64,000 nucleotides of DNA from Lachnotalea sp041821265 (GCA_041821265.1 JBGUEQ010000008.1:1-64000), one strand, 5' to 3'. Numbered from the stretch's first letter, positions 44,422 through 53,803 are shown. Numbers and translations: made by a program. Notes: a model not told the origin generated them from the letters alone.

Positions 44422-44430
44422 TTCCTTTCT

Positions 44431-45372
44431 TTAGTCTGAGCCTCTCAGTTTTGGATCTAATGCATCGCGCAATCCATCTCCTAGAAGATTCAATGCTAAC
44501 ATCGTTGTGCAAATAAAAAATGATGGTAAGATAAGCTGTCTAGGTGAAACTCGTAACAATTTAATACCTTCTTTGGCAAGAATACCCCAGCTACAGTTTG
44601 GTGGTGCCAATCCAAGTCCGATAAAGCTTAAAAATGCTTCTGCAAAAATAGCAGATGGAATTGCCATCGTAAGATTTGTGATAATAAGTCCCATGATATT
44701 TGGAATTAAATATCGAAGAATAATACTAATATCCGAAACGCCTAATACCTTGGCAGCTAGAACAAACTCCTGCCCCTTAAGTCTTAATACCTCGCCTCTT
44801 ACAAAACGACAGCTTCCAATCCAGCCTACTATAATCATTGCAATAATTAAGCTAGTAACTCCACGCCCAATAATAACCATAATTAAGATGGTAACAATCA
44901 AGCTAGGAATACCATATAAAACGTCAACAACACGCATGATAATCATATCTGTTTTACCACCAAAATAGCCAGCTACTCCACCTATAATTGTTCCAATTAC
45001 TGCATTTAGGAAGGCCGCAATAAAGCCAATGGATAAAGATACCCTTGCCCCTTTCCACAAGCGGACAAACAAATCTCTACCTAATGCATCTGCTCCAAAC
45101 CAATGTTGAAATGACATGGGCGCATTAATCATAGACGCATCCTGTTTCGCAAAATCAAAAGGACTAAAAATAGGAACTGCAATTGCAAATATTACATATA
45201 CACCAATGAGTACCAATGAAAAAAATGCAATTTTATTTTTACGAATACGCCTCCATGCGTCCTGCCAATAAGAAAGATTTGGTCTTGAAATACTTTCCAT
45301 CTGATCGGGATTTTTACCTACAATATTAAATTTGTCCTTTGATAAAACAATTTCTTCCGTCTTCATTTGCAT
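44431..45372 (-). CDS. oppC: Oligopeptide ABC transporter permease OppC
   Basis: A 313-residue permease with the N-terminal OppC domain (AWRRIRKNKIAFFSLVLIG), the HWFGADALGRDLFVRLWKGA motif, about six membrane segments, and an EAA loop near AEAFLSFIGLGL. It forms the channel with OppB. The gene lies 9 bases upstream of oppD. Confidence 0.93.
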   Translation of the reverse strand: MQMKTEEIVLSKDKFNIVGKNPDQMESISRPNLSYWQDAWRRIRKNKIAFFSLVLIGVYVIFAIAVPIFSPFDFAKQDASMINAPMSFQHWFGADALGRDLFVRLWKGARVSLSIGFIAAFLNAVIGTIIGGVAGYFGGKTDMIIMRVVDVLYGIPSLIVTILIMVIIGRGVTSLIIAMIIVGWIGSCRFVRGEVLRLKGQEFVLAAKVLGVSDISIILRYLIPNIMGLIITNLTMAIPSAIFAEAFLSFIGLGLAPPNCSWGILAKEGIKLLRVSPRQLILPSFFICTTMLALNLLGDGLRDALDPKLRGSD

Positions 45373-45384
45373 TCCTTCCTTTCT

Positions 45385-46299
45385 CTATCTAACACGGATA
45401 CGAGGATCTACAAATCCATATAAAATATCAACTATCATATTAGCAACGACCAAAAATATTCCATAAAATACGGTCATACCAAGAACCATTGTATAATCTA
45501 GTCCACTGATACTTTCCACGTAATAGCGACCCATACCTGGTATAGCAAAAATTGATTCAATTACAAACGTTCCTGTTAAAATAGAGGCTACCACAGGTCC
45601 CATAACGGTAATAACTGGAAGAATTGCATTACGTATCTGATGTTTATATGTAATTCTAAATTTCGATAAACCTTTTGCTTTTGCTGTCTTTATATAGTCT
45701 TGATTCACAACCTCTAGCATACTTGACCTCATAACTCTTGAGACCATAGCAAGCGTACTAAATCCCAACGCAATCATAGGTAAAATGGTATATTCAAATC
45801 CTTTATACTGTGCCACGGGAAACATTCCCCATTTGATTCCGAAGAAATACTGCAATACACCACCCATAATAAAATCCGGAACGCTTGTTCCAATAATTGC
45901 AATTAAAATACAAATAAAATCAAGTTTTTTTCCTCTATTTAATGCTGCAACAATTCCCAATACCAATCCAAATGACAACGCAAATACCAACGCCCTTATA
46001 CCAATATCAAACGAAAATGGAAATGATTCAAATAATACCGCATTTACCGTACGATTCATATATAACATAGAGTAACCAAAATCTCCTTTTAAAAGATTTC
46101 CGAGATAGGTAATATACTGCATAAAAACCGGTTTATCGAGGCCATAGTAGGCCTCCATAACCGCTTTAATCTGTGGTGTCATTTTATCACTAGCAAAAGG
46201 TCCGCCAGGCATTAATCTTACTAGGAAAAATACAGCTGAAACTAATACAAAAATTGTTATAATAGATATTCCAATTCTTTTAATAATATATTTTCCCAT
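45385..46299 (-). CDS. oppB: Oligopeptide ABC transporter permease OppB
   Basis: A 304-residue permease with the OppB N-terminus (YIIKRIGISIITIFVLV), FFLVRLMPGGPF and the EAA-like motif DYIKTAKAKGLSKFRI. About six membrane segments. It lies between oppA and oppC with short spacing. Confidence 0.93.
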   Translation of the reverse strand: MGKYIIKRIGISIITIFVLVSAVFFLVRLMPGGPFASDKMTPQIKAVMEAYYGLDKPVFMQYITYLGNLLKGDFGYSMLYMNRTVNAVLFESFPFSFDIGIRALVFALSFGLVLGIVAALNRGKKLDFICILIAIIGTSVPDFIMGGVLQYFFGIKWGMFPVAQYKGFEYTILPMIALGFSTLAMVSRVMRSSMLEVVNQDYIKTAKAKGLSKFRITYKHQIRNAILPVITVMGPVVASILTGTFVIESIFAIPGMGRYYVESISGLDYTMVLGMTVFYGIFLVVANMIVDILYGFVDPRIRVR

Positions 46300-46312
46300 T
46301 GCTTATTCCTCA

Positions 46313-48004
46313 TTATTCTTTCACATCTGCTGTAATATAATTAAGTCCTGTTCCAACAAAATATGGTTTAAAGTTAGTTATTTTATCATTGATTAAATAA
46401 TGGGTACTAACCAAATCCAAAGGTATGATTGGTAAGTCTTCACATAAGATTTTCTCTGCATCATAGAGCGCATCTAATCTTTCTTTTACATCTACGGTAC
46501 CTTTCGCTTTTTGAATGAATTTATCATATTCTGGGTTGCTATAAACTGAATTGTTATAGCCATTATCTGTCTCAAAGAACTCTAAATAGCTAAAAGGATC
46601 TGAATAGTCTGGTACCCATCCTGTAAACATCATCTCATAATCATGTGCTGCATGAAGTTCATATAACTGCTTGTATGGAACCTGATTAATTTCTATTACA
46701 ATTCCTAAATTACTTTGTAATTGTTCCTGAACAACTTCAGCCTGTTTACGAGAAGAATCTGCATCTGCTACATTTAAAACAATTTTAATATCTGATGCTG
46801 AGGCTATATTCAATTCTTTTAGTGCTGCATTTAAATATTCTTGTGCCTTGTCATTATCATTCGTCGTTTCAAATGCTTCTAGTGGATACTCTTCTCCATA
46901 AGTTTTTGTTACACCTGAAACCTGTGGAAGTACATATCTTGTAGTTGGCGTATTGTTTCCTGAAGTTGCCAAAGCTACAAACTCCTCACGATTAATTGCT
47001 GCACTCATTGCATTTCTAAAATTCTTATTTGCCAGAATATCATTTGCCGCAACATTAATCTGTAAGTATTCAACCGCTCCTGAGTAGTAGCTTGAACTAT
47101 CTGGATAATTAGCCGTCATATCTCCTGGCACTTCTGCGAAATCTAAGTCTCCTGTTTCATACATACCTAATGCAGTCGATTTATCCGTTACAATTGAAAT
47201 ATCCAAACCATCTAGATTTACTATATCTTTGTTCCAATAATTATCGTTCTTTTTAAAAGTAAGTAAACTTGCATGTTGCCAGTCTGTTAATGTAAATGGA
47301 CCGTTATAAACATTTTTATCTGCATCCGCTGCAAAATCTTTACCATATTTTTCAACTAAATCTTTTCTACAAGGATAGTAACCAGCAGTTGATAATACTC
47401 CAAGGAAATATCCAGCTGGATTTTCTAATGTAATTTCTATTGTGGAATCATCCAATGCTTTTACACCTAATTCCTCTATAGGTAACTCTCCACTATTTAC
47501 TGCTGCTGCATTTTTCACAATCATTCCCATAAAAGAAGATGGGCTTGCAGTTGCAGGATTTACTAAACGTTGAATTCCATATACAAAATCGTTTGCAGTA
47601 AGAACCACACCATCACTCCAAACCAAGCCTTGTCTTAAATGGAATGTATACACTAAACCATCGTCCGATAGTTCATAAGTCTCAGCACAAGCTGGTTCAA
47701 CTGTTCCATCATTGTTTCGCATTAATCCTTCAAATAAATGAAAATCTAACGTCGCACCATACATAGAATTTACTAACTGTGGATCTAGTGTTGGTGGTTC
47801 ATCTGCTACAGAATATCGAATTATCTTAGAGCCAGTAGCTGTACTCACCGTACTATCTGTGCTAGAAGTGACATCACCACTTTCAGCCACGCTTGTAGTT
47901 GTTTGACTCGTAGTTGTATCCTTTTCATAATTACCACACCCTGTTAAACTGTAAACGCTTAAAAGTGTTGCCATTGCTAATGTTATTACTTTGCTCTTTT
48001 TCAT
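46313..48004 (-). CDS. oppA: Oligopeptide-binding lipoprotein OppA
   Basis: A 563-residue solute-binding protein with a lipoprotein signal peptide (lipobox LTGC, lipidated Cys about residue 23), a Ser/Thr-rich linker and the SBP_bac_5 fold (EPPTLDPQLVN, LVYTFHLRQGLVWSDG, YNGPFTLTDW). It captures peptides at the membrane. As it lies between a proline dipeptidase and proC, the likely ligands are proline- or hydroxyproline-containing peptides. Confidence 0.92.
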   Translation of the reverse strand: MKKSKVITLAMATLLSVYSLTGCGNYEKDTTTSQTTTSVAESGDVTSSTDSTVSTATGSKIIRYSVADEPPTLDPQLVNSMYGATLDFHLFEGLMRNNDGTVEPACAETYELSDDGLVYTFHLRQGLVWSDGVVLTANDFVYGIQRLVNPATASPSSFMGMIVKNAAAVNSGELPIEELGVKALDDSTIEITLENPAGYFLGVLSTAGYYPCRKDLVEKYGKDFAADADKNVYNGPFTLTDWQHASLLTFKKNDNYWNKDIVNLDGLDISIVTDKSTALGMYETGDLDFAEVPGDMTANYPDSSSYYSGAVEYLQINVAANDILANKNFRNAMSAAINREEFVALATSGNNTPTTRYVLPQVSGVTKTYGEEYPLEAFETTNDNDKAQEYLNAALKELNIASASDIKIVLNVADADSSRKQAEVVQEQLQSNLGIVIEINQVPYKQLYELHAAHDYEMMFTGWVPDYSDPFSYLEFFETDNGYNNSVYSNPEYDKFIQKAKGTVDVKERLDALYDAEKILCEDLPIIPLDLVSTHYLINDKITNFKPYFVGTGLNYITADVKE

Positions 48005-48020
48005 TCTTTCTCCTCCTATT

Positions 48021-49085
48021 TTATAATTCTATTAGCTCCTTTGTAGCCGTTATCAGATTTTCATATCCACATTCTGTGATTAGCACTTGATCTTCTATTC
48101 GAATGCCGCCCCATCCTGGGATATAAATCCCTGGTTCTACCGTAACAATATTATTTGATTCCAATTTGTATGCACCGTTTGCCCCCATAAATGGTGGTTC
48201 ATGAACAAATAGTCCTACTCCATGCCCAATACCTGTATAATGATATGTCATATATTCTGTATCTTTTATTGCCTGTATGGAAGCCTCATAAGCCTCTACG
48301 CTTGTAACGCCTTCTTTTAAAACAGCTTCTACATCTGCAACCATCTGTTTCTCTAATTCATACACTTCGCGTTGCTTTTGTGTTGCTTTTCCAACCACAA
48401 CCGTTCTTGTCATATCAGACATATATCCCTTATATTGACAGCCATAATCCATAAGTACCAAATCGCCATATTCAATTGATTTACTAGAAGGAATTCCATG
48501 CAGTAAAGAAGTTTTGGTGCCTGAAATTACAATACCACCATATGGTTGTGTATCCGCTCCTTCCATCACCATGTAATGCGACAACTTAGAAGCAATTTCC
48601 TTTTCTGTTATCCCTACTCTAATATCTTTACATATTTTCTCAAATGCTCTTGATGCGATGTCGCAAGCAACTTTGGAATATGCTATTTCCGTCTCGCTTT
48701 TTATAGATCGAAACTCCTCGATTACCTGATTCGTAGGAATTAACTCAACACCTACCTTTCCCTCAATTATGTGGTAGTCATCCACGGTTAAATGACTGCT
48801 CTCAAAACCTATGTTGTTTATATTTGTTTTATCTACAAGTAATGCAACTGCATCACCAATATTTTTGCCAGGCAATCTCCAATTAATGATTTCAAATTGT
48901 GGACATTCATAAGAGGCTTGTTCTGTATATCTTGGATCTGTTAAAAAATAACTTTTATATCTGGTAATAACTAGATATGAATCAGCACCAGTAAATCCAC
49001 TTATATATCTTACATTTTCAGGCTTTGAAATATAAAAACTGTCTAAGTGATTTTCTTCCATATATATCAATAATTTTTCTTTCAT
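48021..49085 (-). CDS. pepQ: M24 Xaa-Pro dipeptidase/aminopeptidase
   Basis: A 354-residue M24B peptidase. The creatinase N-domain is followed by a pita-bread domain with the metal ligands VLMDYGCQYKGYMSDMTRT (two Asp), GIGHGVGLFVHEPP (His), TVEPGIYIPG and IRIEDQVL (two Glu). It releases residues preceding proline and, with the transporter encoded just behind it, frees proline and hydroxyproline from imported peptides. It is the first gene of the opp operon. The pepQ/pepP distinction is not certain. Confidence 0.9.
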   Translation of the reverse strand: MKEKLLIYMEENHLDSFYISKPENVRYISGFTGADSYLVITRYKSYFLTDPRYTEQASYECPQFEIINWRLPGKNIGDAVALLVDKTNINNIGFESSHLTVDDYHIIEGKVGVELIPTNQVIEEFRSIKSETEIAYSKVACDIASRAFEKICKDIRVGITEKEIASKLSHYMVMEGADTQPYGGIVISGTKTSLLHGIPSSKSIEYGDLVLMDYGCQYKGYMSDMTRTVVVGKATQKQREVYELEKQMVADVEAVLKEGVTSVEAYEASIQAIKDTEYMTYHYTGIGHGVGLFVHEPPFMGANGAYKLESNNIVTVEPGIYIPGWGGIRIEDQVLITECGYENLITATKELIEL

Positions 49086-49147
49086 GATTTGTTGAAATAC
49101 CTCCCTTTTAGAACAACTTGCATATTAATTCATAAAAATTTGAAAAT

Positions 49148-49195
49148 AAAAAAAAGGAGTAACAGCACAATCTTATGACTGCTTTGTCACCCTTT
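49148..49195 (-). promoter_or_regulatory. Terminator-like leader hairpin before pepQ-opp
   Basis: On the minus strand GGGTGACA pairs with TGTTAC-T-CC around a loop, followed by nine T, about 60 bases before the pepQ start and after its promoter. This is the layout of a transcription attenuator. Confidence 0.5.
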
Positions 49196-49246
49196 TTTCT
49201 TGTATTTATTTATTTTGTGTATTATACTATGTTCTATACTTAGTTA

Positions 49247-49260
49247 CAAACTATAGTCTA
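49247..49260. promoter_or_regulatory. Operator at the pepQ-opp promoter (site 4)
   Basis: CAAACT-AT-AGTCTA (minus strand TAGACTATAGTTTG), at the expected transcription start. Confidence 0.6.
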
Positions 49261-49261
49261 T

Positions 49262-49290
49262 ATTATAATGTCGTACCTTATATTTGTCAA
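49262..49290 (-). promoter_or_regulatory. Sigma-A promoter of pepQ-opp
   Basis: TTGACA (49290-49285), 17-base spacer, TATAAT (49267-49262): consensus at every position. Confidence 0.85.
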
Positions 49291-49599
49291 CCTGTTTTTA
49301 TAATTTAGTACACAAACGCTTTTTTAATTTAATATACAAAGCAGGTATTATGTTACTATTTAGCCTTACAGCTTCATAACAACATTGATGTACATAAATA
49401 ATACTCAACACATTTTTCCGAACATGTAACACTCAGGTTTTCTGTGACCATCGCTCACCAAAACGCCTTGCAATACTCGAGTGCTAAAAAGTAACGGTAT
49501 TAAATTTACATTATTAAACTCATATTATTAGATTTATATGATTAGATTTACCCTACAGGATATTTTACAAATAATAATTAAACAAGGAGAACATTTAGT
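49291..49599. other. Divergent intergenic region between the two M24 peptidase genes
   Basis: About 310 AT-rich bases hold the promoter of the plus-strand M24 gene (AAGGAG at 49585-49590 is its ribosome binding site). I saw no additional gene or TAGACT palindrome here. Confidence 0.4.
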
Positions 49600-50850
49600 A
49601 TGAAAAAATCGTTTCACACAAACAACAGAGAAACTCTTTATACAAGCCTAACTTCTGGTTCGTTAGCAATTTTATTTAGTGGTCATGCCCCGCGTAAAAC
49701 AGGGGATGAGTACTATCCCTATTTTGCTAACCGAAATTTTGTCTATATGACTGGCATTGAGCAAGAAAATAGTATTCTTGTTGCACATAAATTAGAGAAT
49801 ACAACAAATGAAATTCTCTTTTTGCTTCCCTCTAATCTTCTAGAAGAAAGATGGTCTGGTAAAAGATTAACTGAAACCTTGGCGCAAGAAGCCTCTGGCA
49901 TAGAAGAAGTAAAGTATATACAAGAGTATAATTTATATGTGGATCGTTTGATTCAAACCAACCAAGTAGAAACATTGTACTTAGACTTTGATAAATTAAA
50001 TGAAAAAGAACCTGATAACGAAGCATACCAACTAGCACTTTATGTAAAGACTAGATATCCATTTGTTTCCATTAGGAATTTACAGCCACAACTTAGAAAA
50101 CAACGTACCATTAAAAAATCTTGTGAAATTGAAGCAATGAAAACAGCTGAAGAAATAACAAAAGCTGGTATTCTTTCCATGATGCAAGCTTCGAAGCCTG
50201 GTATGTTCGAATACCAGTACAAAGCAGAATTCGATTACGCATTAGCAAATCGTGGTGTCTTATCTCCAGGATTTCCTTCTATTGTATCTTCTGGGAAAAA
50301 TAATTTTTGTATTCATTATTATTCATATAACGGTCAAGCTCAGGATGGTGATATGATTCTAAATGACGTTGGCGCATGCTATAATAATGTGATTAATGAT
50401 GTTTCAAGAGGCTGGCCTTGTAATGGCAAATTTAATGAAAAACAACGTCTCTTATATGAATGTGCTTATGAAACTTCAAATCATATGTTTAATCTGTTAA
50501 AACCTGGTATTGCAATGAATGATGTGGATTTACTGGCTCGCAAATACAATTATGAACGTTTAAAGGAGATCGGCCTTTGTGACAAGTACGAAGAAGTTGG
50601 AAAATATATTTGGCATGGAGGCGCCCATCATGTAGGCTACGACGTCCATGACCAAGTATCACCAACAGAAAATATGATTACTGCTCCTGGTATGGTGTTT
50701 TGTGTCGATATTGGAATATATTGCGAAGAATGGGGCATTGGCTTTCGTTTAGAAGACAATTGTCTGATTACTGAAACTGGTTGCGAAAATCTTTCAGCTA
50801 TCACCCCTAGAAGTATTGAAGATATTGAAGCTGCAATGGGAAAAAGATAA
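49600..50850 (+). CDS. M24 Xaa-Pro aminopeptidase (PepP-like)
   Basis: A 416-residue M24B aminopeptidase P-type protein with a creatinase N-domain (GHAPRKTGDEYYPYFANRNF) and catalytic domain: LNDVGACYNNVINDVSRGW (two Asp), HGGAHHVGYDVHD (His), then VDIGIY and FRLEDN. The first ligand glutamate in the usual VEPGIY motif is aspartate here, a conservative but uncommon change. It removes N-terminal residues before proline. It is transcribed divergently from the pepQ-opp operon and convergently with a TetR gene. Confidence 0.87.
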   Translation: MKKSFHTNNRETLYTSLTSGSLAILFSGHAPRKTGDEYYPYFANRNFVYMTGIEQENSILVAHKLENTTNEILFLLPSNLLEERWSGKRLTETLAQEASGIEEVKYIQEYNLYVDRLIQTNQVETLYLDFDKLNEKEPDNEAYQLALYVKTRYPFVSIRNLQPQLRKQRTIKKSCEIEAMKTAEEITKAGILSMMQASKPGMFEYQYKAEFDYALANRGVLSPGFPSIVSSGKNNFCIHYYSYNGQAQDGDMILNDVGACYNNVINDVSRGWPCNGKFNEKQRLLYECAYETSNHMFNLLKPGIAMNDVDLLARKYNYERLKEIGLCDKYEEVGKYIWHGGAHHVGYDVHDQVSPTENMITAPGMVFCVDIGIYCEEWGIGFRLEDNCLITETGCENLSAITPRSIEDIEAAMGKR

Positions 50851-50888
50851 TACATATACTGCTTAATATTTGAAATACAACCTCTTAT

Positions 50889-51491
50889 TTACTTACTATC
50901 AGGTTGTATTTCAATTTCTTTTAGCGCTTGTATCATCATAGGCATAAACTTTTTACTTTTTTCAGCCAACGAATACCCTCCTCTATTTAGACACCAATCA
51001 GAAACTAGCGCACGTTCACAAAGTGTATAATATTGAGTAAGCTCACGAACTGACTCTGTCTTAGTTATATGAGCTTTACTTTGTCCCTCTTCAATAATAT
51101 CAGACACTAACTTATAATAAAATCTGTTTTGATCTATTAAATTTGAATTCCCTTTTATAAGAAGCTGCGTGGAATAGAGTGAAGATATTAAGTCCACATC
51201 AATCTGCTTCTCAATAAATAAATGCATCTCATAATTTATGAACAAAAGCTTATCATAACAATTCAGTTCTGGCTTTATTCTTGCTTCTAGCTTGCTATAT
51301 TCATTATCAAATCTGTTGGCTAACGTATCTAACAAAGCATCTTTCCTATCGAAATAGTAATAGAACGATCCTTTTGAAGTATTTGCCGCTACAATAATAT
51401 CATCAACCGTTGTATTTTCATATCCCTTTTCATGAAACAAAACCCATGCAGCATCAATTATTTTATCTTTCATATTAATTTTTTCAGTCAT
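50889..51491 (-). CDS. TetR-family regulator, copy 2
   Basis: A 200-residue TetR protein with helix-turn-helix at about 10-55 (AAWVLFHEKGYENTTVDDII, TSKGSFYYYFDRKDALLD). The ligand domain aligns over its length with the TetR at 27871-28500 (for example YYKL-x-x-x-IIEEGQ and a C-terminal ER-x-x-x-x-DWC), so the two are paralogs. It is convergent with the M24 peptidase gene and at the far edge of the proline/hydroxyproline region. Candidate regulator of the TAGACTnnAGTCTA sites. Confidence 0.86.
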   Translation of the reverse strand: MTEKINMKDKIIDAAWVLFHEKGYENTTVDDIIVAANTSKGSFYYYFDRKDALLDTLANRFDNEYSKLEARIKPELNCYDKLLFINYEMHLFIEKQIDVDLISSLYSTQLLIKGNSNLIDQNRFYYKLVSDIIEEGQSKAHITKTESVRELTQYYTLCERALVSDWCLNRGGYSLAEKSKKFMPMMIQALKEIEIQPDSK

Positions 51492-51539
51492 TATACATCA
51501 AATTCCTTTCTACTTTTGTAACCACTAAATATTATGATG

Positions 51540-51597
51540 TAGGGTCCCAAAGTCATGTTTTTTCATGCAAGCATGAAAACATGACCTTTTGACCCTA
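51540..51597. repeat. Long imperfect hairpin upstream of tetR copy 2
   Basis: AGGGTCCCAAAGTCATGTTTT and its partner AACATGACCTTTTGACCCT form an extended stem closed by CATGCAAGCATG. No gene lies in it. It may be a small mobile palindrome or a structured leader. Confidence 0.55.
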
Positions 51598-51707
51598 GTA
51601 TCATATTATTATATCCAAAATAAGGTGATTATGCAAGAAAAGTAGCTCCTTTTGTACTTCTAACAATGTTTGTAACGATTAAGGACTTCCTATCCGCGTG
51701 GTGTGTA

Positions 51708-51754
51708 TTTTGATTTAATAAGGAAGTTCGTAGAACTTTCCTATTAAATCAAAA
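51708..51754. repeat. Palindromic element, copy 3
   Basis: TTTTGATTTAATAAGGAAGTTC and its near-perfect complement around a GTA loop. It shares AGAACTTTCCTATTAAAT with copy 2 at 34096-34143. Confidence 0.65.
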
Positions 51755-51785
51755 AGTACAGAAAACCCTACCGTTTTCCATACTT
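51755..51785 (-). terminator. Weak terminator after deoC
   Basis: GAAAAC/GTTTTC (51761-51766 with 51773-51778) with a T-run on the minus strand, 25 bases after the deoC stop. Confidence 0.5.
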
Positions 51786-51808
51786 GATTAATTCATACAC
51801 ATTAAATT

Positions 51809-52450
51809 TTATTTGACAATTTCAACGGTTGCGCTTGTTCCTAATCGGCTCGCTCCCGCTTCGACCATAACTTCAGCTGTTTTTCTATCTCGAATCCCTC
51901 CAGAAGCTTTTACTCCCATGTCATTACCAACTGTTTGTCTCATTAATTTAACATCTTGGGCGGTTGCGCCACCTGTGCTAAATCCAGTCGAAGTTTTGAC
52001 AAAATCAGCTCCCGCTTCTTTGGATAATTCACATGCTTTTACTTTCTCCGCATCCGTTAGAAGACATGCTTCAATAATTACCTTTAAGATAGATTTATTT
52101 CCACATGACGCTTTTACCTTCTTAATATCTTCAAGCACAACATCGTACTTCTTATCTTTTAAAGCTCCAACATTAATTACCATATCGATTTCTTGTGCAC
52201 CATCTGCTACAGCGGTTTCTGTTTCGAAGCATTTGACTTTAGTTGACATCATTCCAAGTGGAAATCCTATTACCGTACAAACTTTAACATCACTACCTTT
52301 TAACTCAGCTGCAACAAATGCAGTATAATATTGATTCACACATACCGATGCAAAATTATGTGTTCTCGCCTCTTCGCAAATTTTAGCAACCTGACTCTCC
52401 GTTGCATCTGCCTTTAAAATTGTATGATCAAAATACTTTGATGTAAACAT
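51809..52450 (-). CDS. deoC: Deoxyribose-phosphate aldolase
   Basis: A 213-residue class I aldolase. The Schiff-base lysine is in ADFVKTSTGFSTGGAT, with VKASGGIRD and EIDMVINVGALK as the other conserved strands. It splits 2-deoxyribose-5-phosphate to glyceraldehyde-3-phosphate and acetaldehyde. It is the last gene of the nucleoside uptake operon. Confidence 0.95.
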   Translation of the reverse strand: MFTSKYFDHTILKADATESQVAKICEEARTHNFASVCVNQYYTAFVAAELKGSDVKVCTVIGFPLGMMSTKVKCFETETAVADGAQEIDMVINVGALKDKKYDVVLEDIKKVKASCGNKSILKVIIEACLLTDAEKVKACELSKEAGADFVKTSTGFSTGGATAQDVKLMRQTVGNDMGVKASGGIRDRKTAEVMVEAGASRLGTSATVEIVK

Positions 52451-52501
52451 ATTGTTTCTCCTTATTTTGTTTTTTATTTTGTAATAACTATTTTCTACGA
52501 A

Positions 52502-53794
52502 TTAGTTTCTTTTAATTTGCTCAACAATAGCTTCAATCTTTTCATATAATTGCATTGGTTCTACACCAATGTCAAATTTCCCATCTTCATATAAAATCTT
52601 TCCATTTATCATTGTCATTTTAATATTTTGCTTGCTTCCACTATAAACAATATTTTTGGTAATGTTATTAATTGGTCGCATATTAGGCTGATTCAAATCA
52701 ATCATAATAATATCTGCAATTTTACCTTCTTCTAAGGTATCACACTGATCTAGACCCATTGCCTTAGCGCCTCCAACGGTAGCCATGTATAGCACATCAT
52801 TTCCATCCATTGCGGCTGCATCTCTCAAGTTAAGTTTTTGCAATCCTGTGACAAGAAACATTTCTCGAAACATATCCAGGCAATTATTACTTGCTGGTCC
52901 ATCGGTTCCAATTGCAATGTTAATACCCTTTTGTTTCATTGCCACAATAGGCGCAATTCCGCTTGCTAGCTTGACATTTGAACCTGGATTGGTTATGACA
53001 GACATATGATGTATTTTAAAAATATCCATATCCTCTTCTGTCATATGAATGCAATGATAACCTCCACCACCGTATTCGAACATTTCTAAACTATTCAAAT
53101 ATGCTGTTGGTGTCATATTACTGTGCTTTATACAACCCTCTACCTCAGATTTGCTTTCTGAATTATGCGTAAATACAGGTGCCTTATACTTTTTTGCTAA
53201 TGCAGCTATGCCTTCCAATTTTTCTTTGTCAGTCGTATATTCGGCATGGAATCCCAGCTTATAGCGAATCAATTCATGATAATTATTATACGTATTATAA
53301 TCAGCTTCCATTCCTTCTACTGATTGTGTGAAATTATTCATAGCACCAACTAACACCGTTCGAAAACCGCAATCAACCGATGCCTCTGCAATCGCTTTTG
53401 AAGATAAATACATATCAAAATTAGCAGTCACTCCGCTCGTAAGATACTCCATGATAGCAAGCTTGCTAAAATCATAGATATAATTCAAGTCGAGCTTTGC
53501 CTCCATTGGAAATACTTGATTATTAAGCCAATCTAGAAGCGGTAAATCATCTGCGTAAGATCTTAAGAAGGTCATACCCGAATGTGTATGCGCATTCTTA
53601 AAGCCTGGCATAAGCAAATTCTTAGCAACATCAATTTCTCGTTCCCAGATAACACGCTCTACTAACTTACCTGCAACCTTAGGATTAGAACCTACATAAG
53701 TAATTATATTGTTTTCTACCCAAAGCTCACCCTCCATTATGTTAAACTGATCCGCCATTGTAAGAATTCTGGCATTATAAAATCTTATATTCAT
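52502..53794 (-). CDS. TrzA/SsnA-type amidohydrolase (probable nucleoside or base deaminase)
   Basis: A 430-residue amidohydrolase with the metal site NAHTHSGM, then GFHAEYTT, CIHMTEEDMD and the catalytic aspartate in IGTDGPASNN. The family includes guanine, S-adenosylhomocysteine/methylthioadenosine and adenosine deaminases. The gene lies between a nucleoside ABC transporter and deoC, so an imported purine nucleoside or base is the likely substrate. Exact specificity is not readable. Confidence 0.85.
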   Translation of the reverse strand: MNIRFYNARILTMADQFNIMEGELWVENNIITYVGSNPKVAGKLVERVIWEREIDVAKNLLMPGFKNAHTHSGMTFLRSYADDLPLLDWLNNQVFPMEAKLDLNYIYDFSKLAIMEYLTSGVTANFDMYLSSKAIAEASVDCGFRTVLVGAMNNFTQSVEGMEADYNTYNNYHELIRYKLGFHAEYTTDKEKLEGIAALAKKYKAPVFTHNSESKSEVEGCIKHSNMTPTAYLNSLEMFEYGGGGYHCIHMTEEDMDIFKIHHMSVITNPGSNVKLASGIAPIVAMKQKGINIAIGTDGPASNNCLDMFREMFLVTGLQKLNLRDAAAMDGNDVLYMATVGGAKAMGLDQCDTLEEGKIADIIMIDLNQPNMRPINNITKNIVYSGSKQNIKMTMINGKILYEDGKFDIGVEPMQLYEKIEAIVEQIKRN

Positions 53795-53803
53795 TTGTGG
53801 CCT

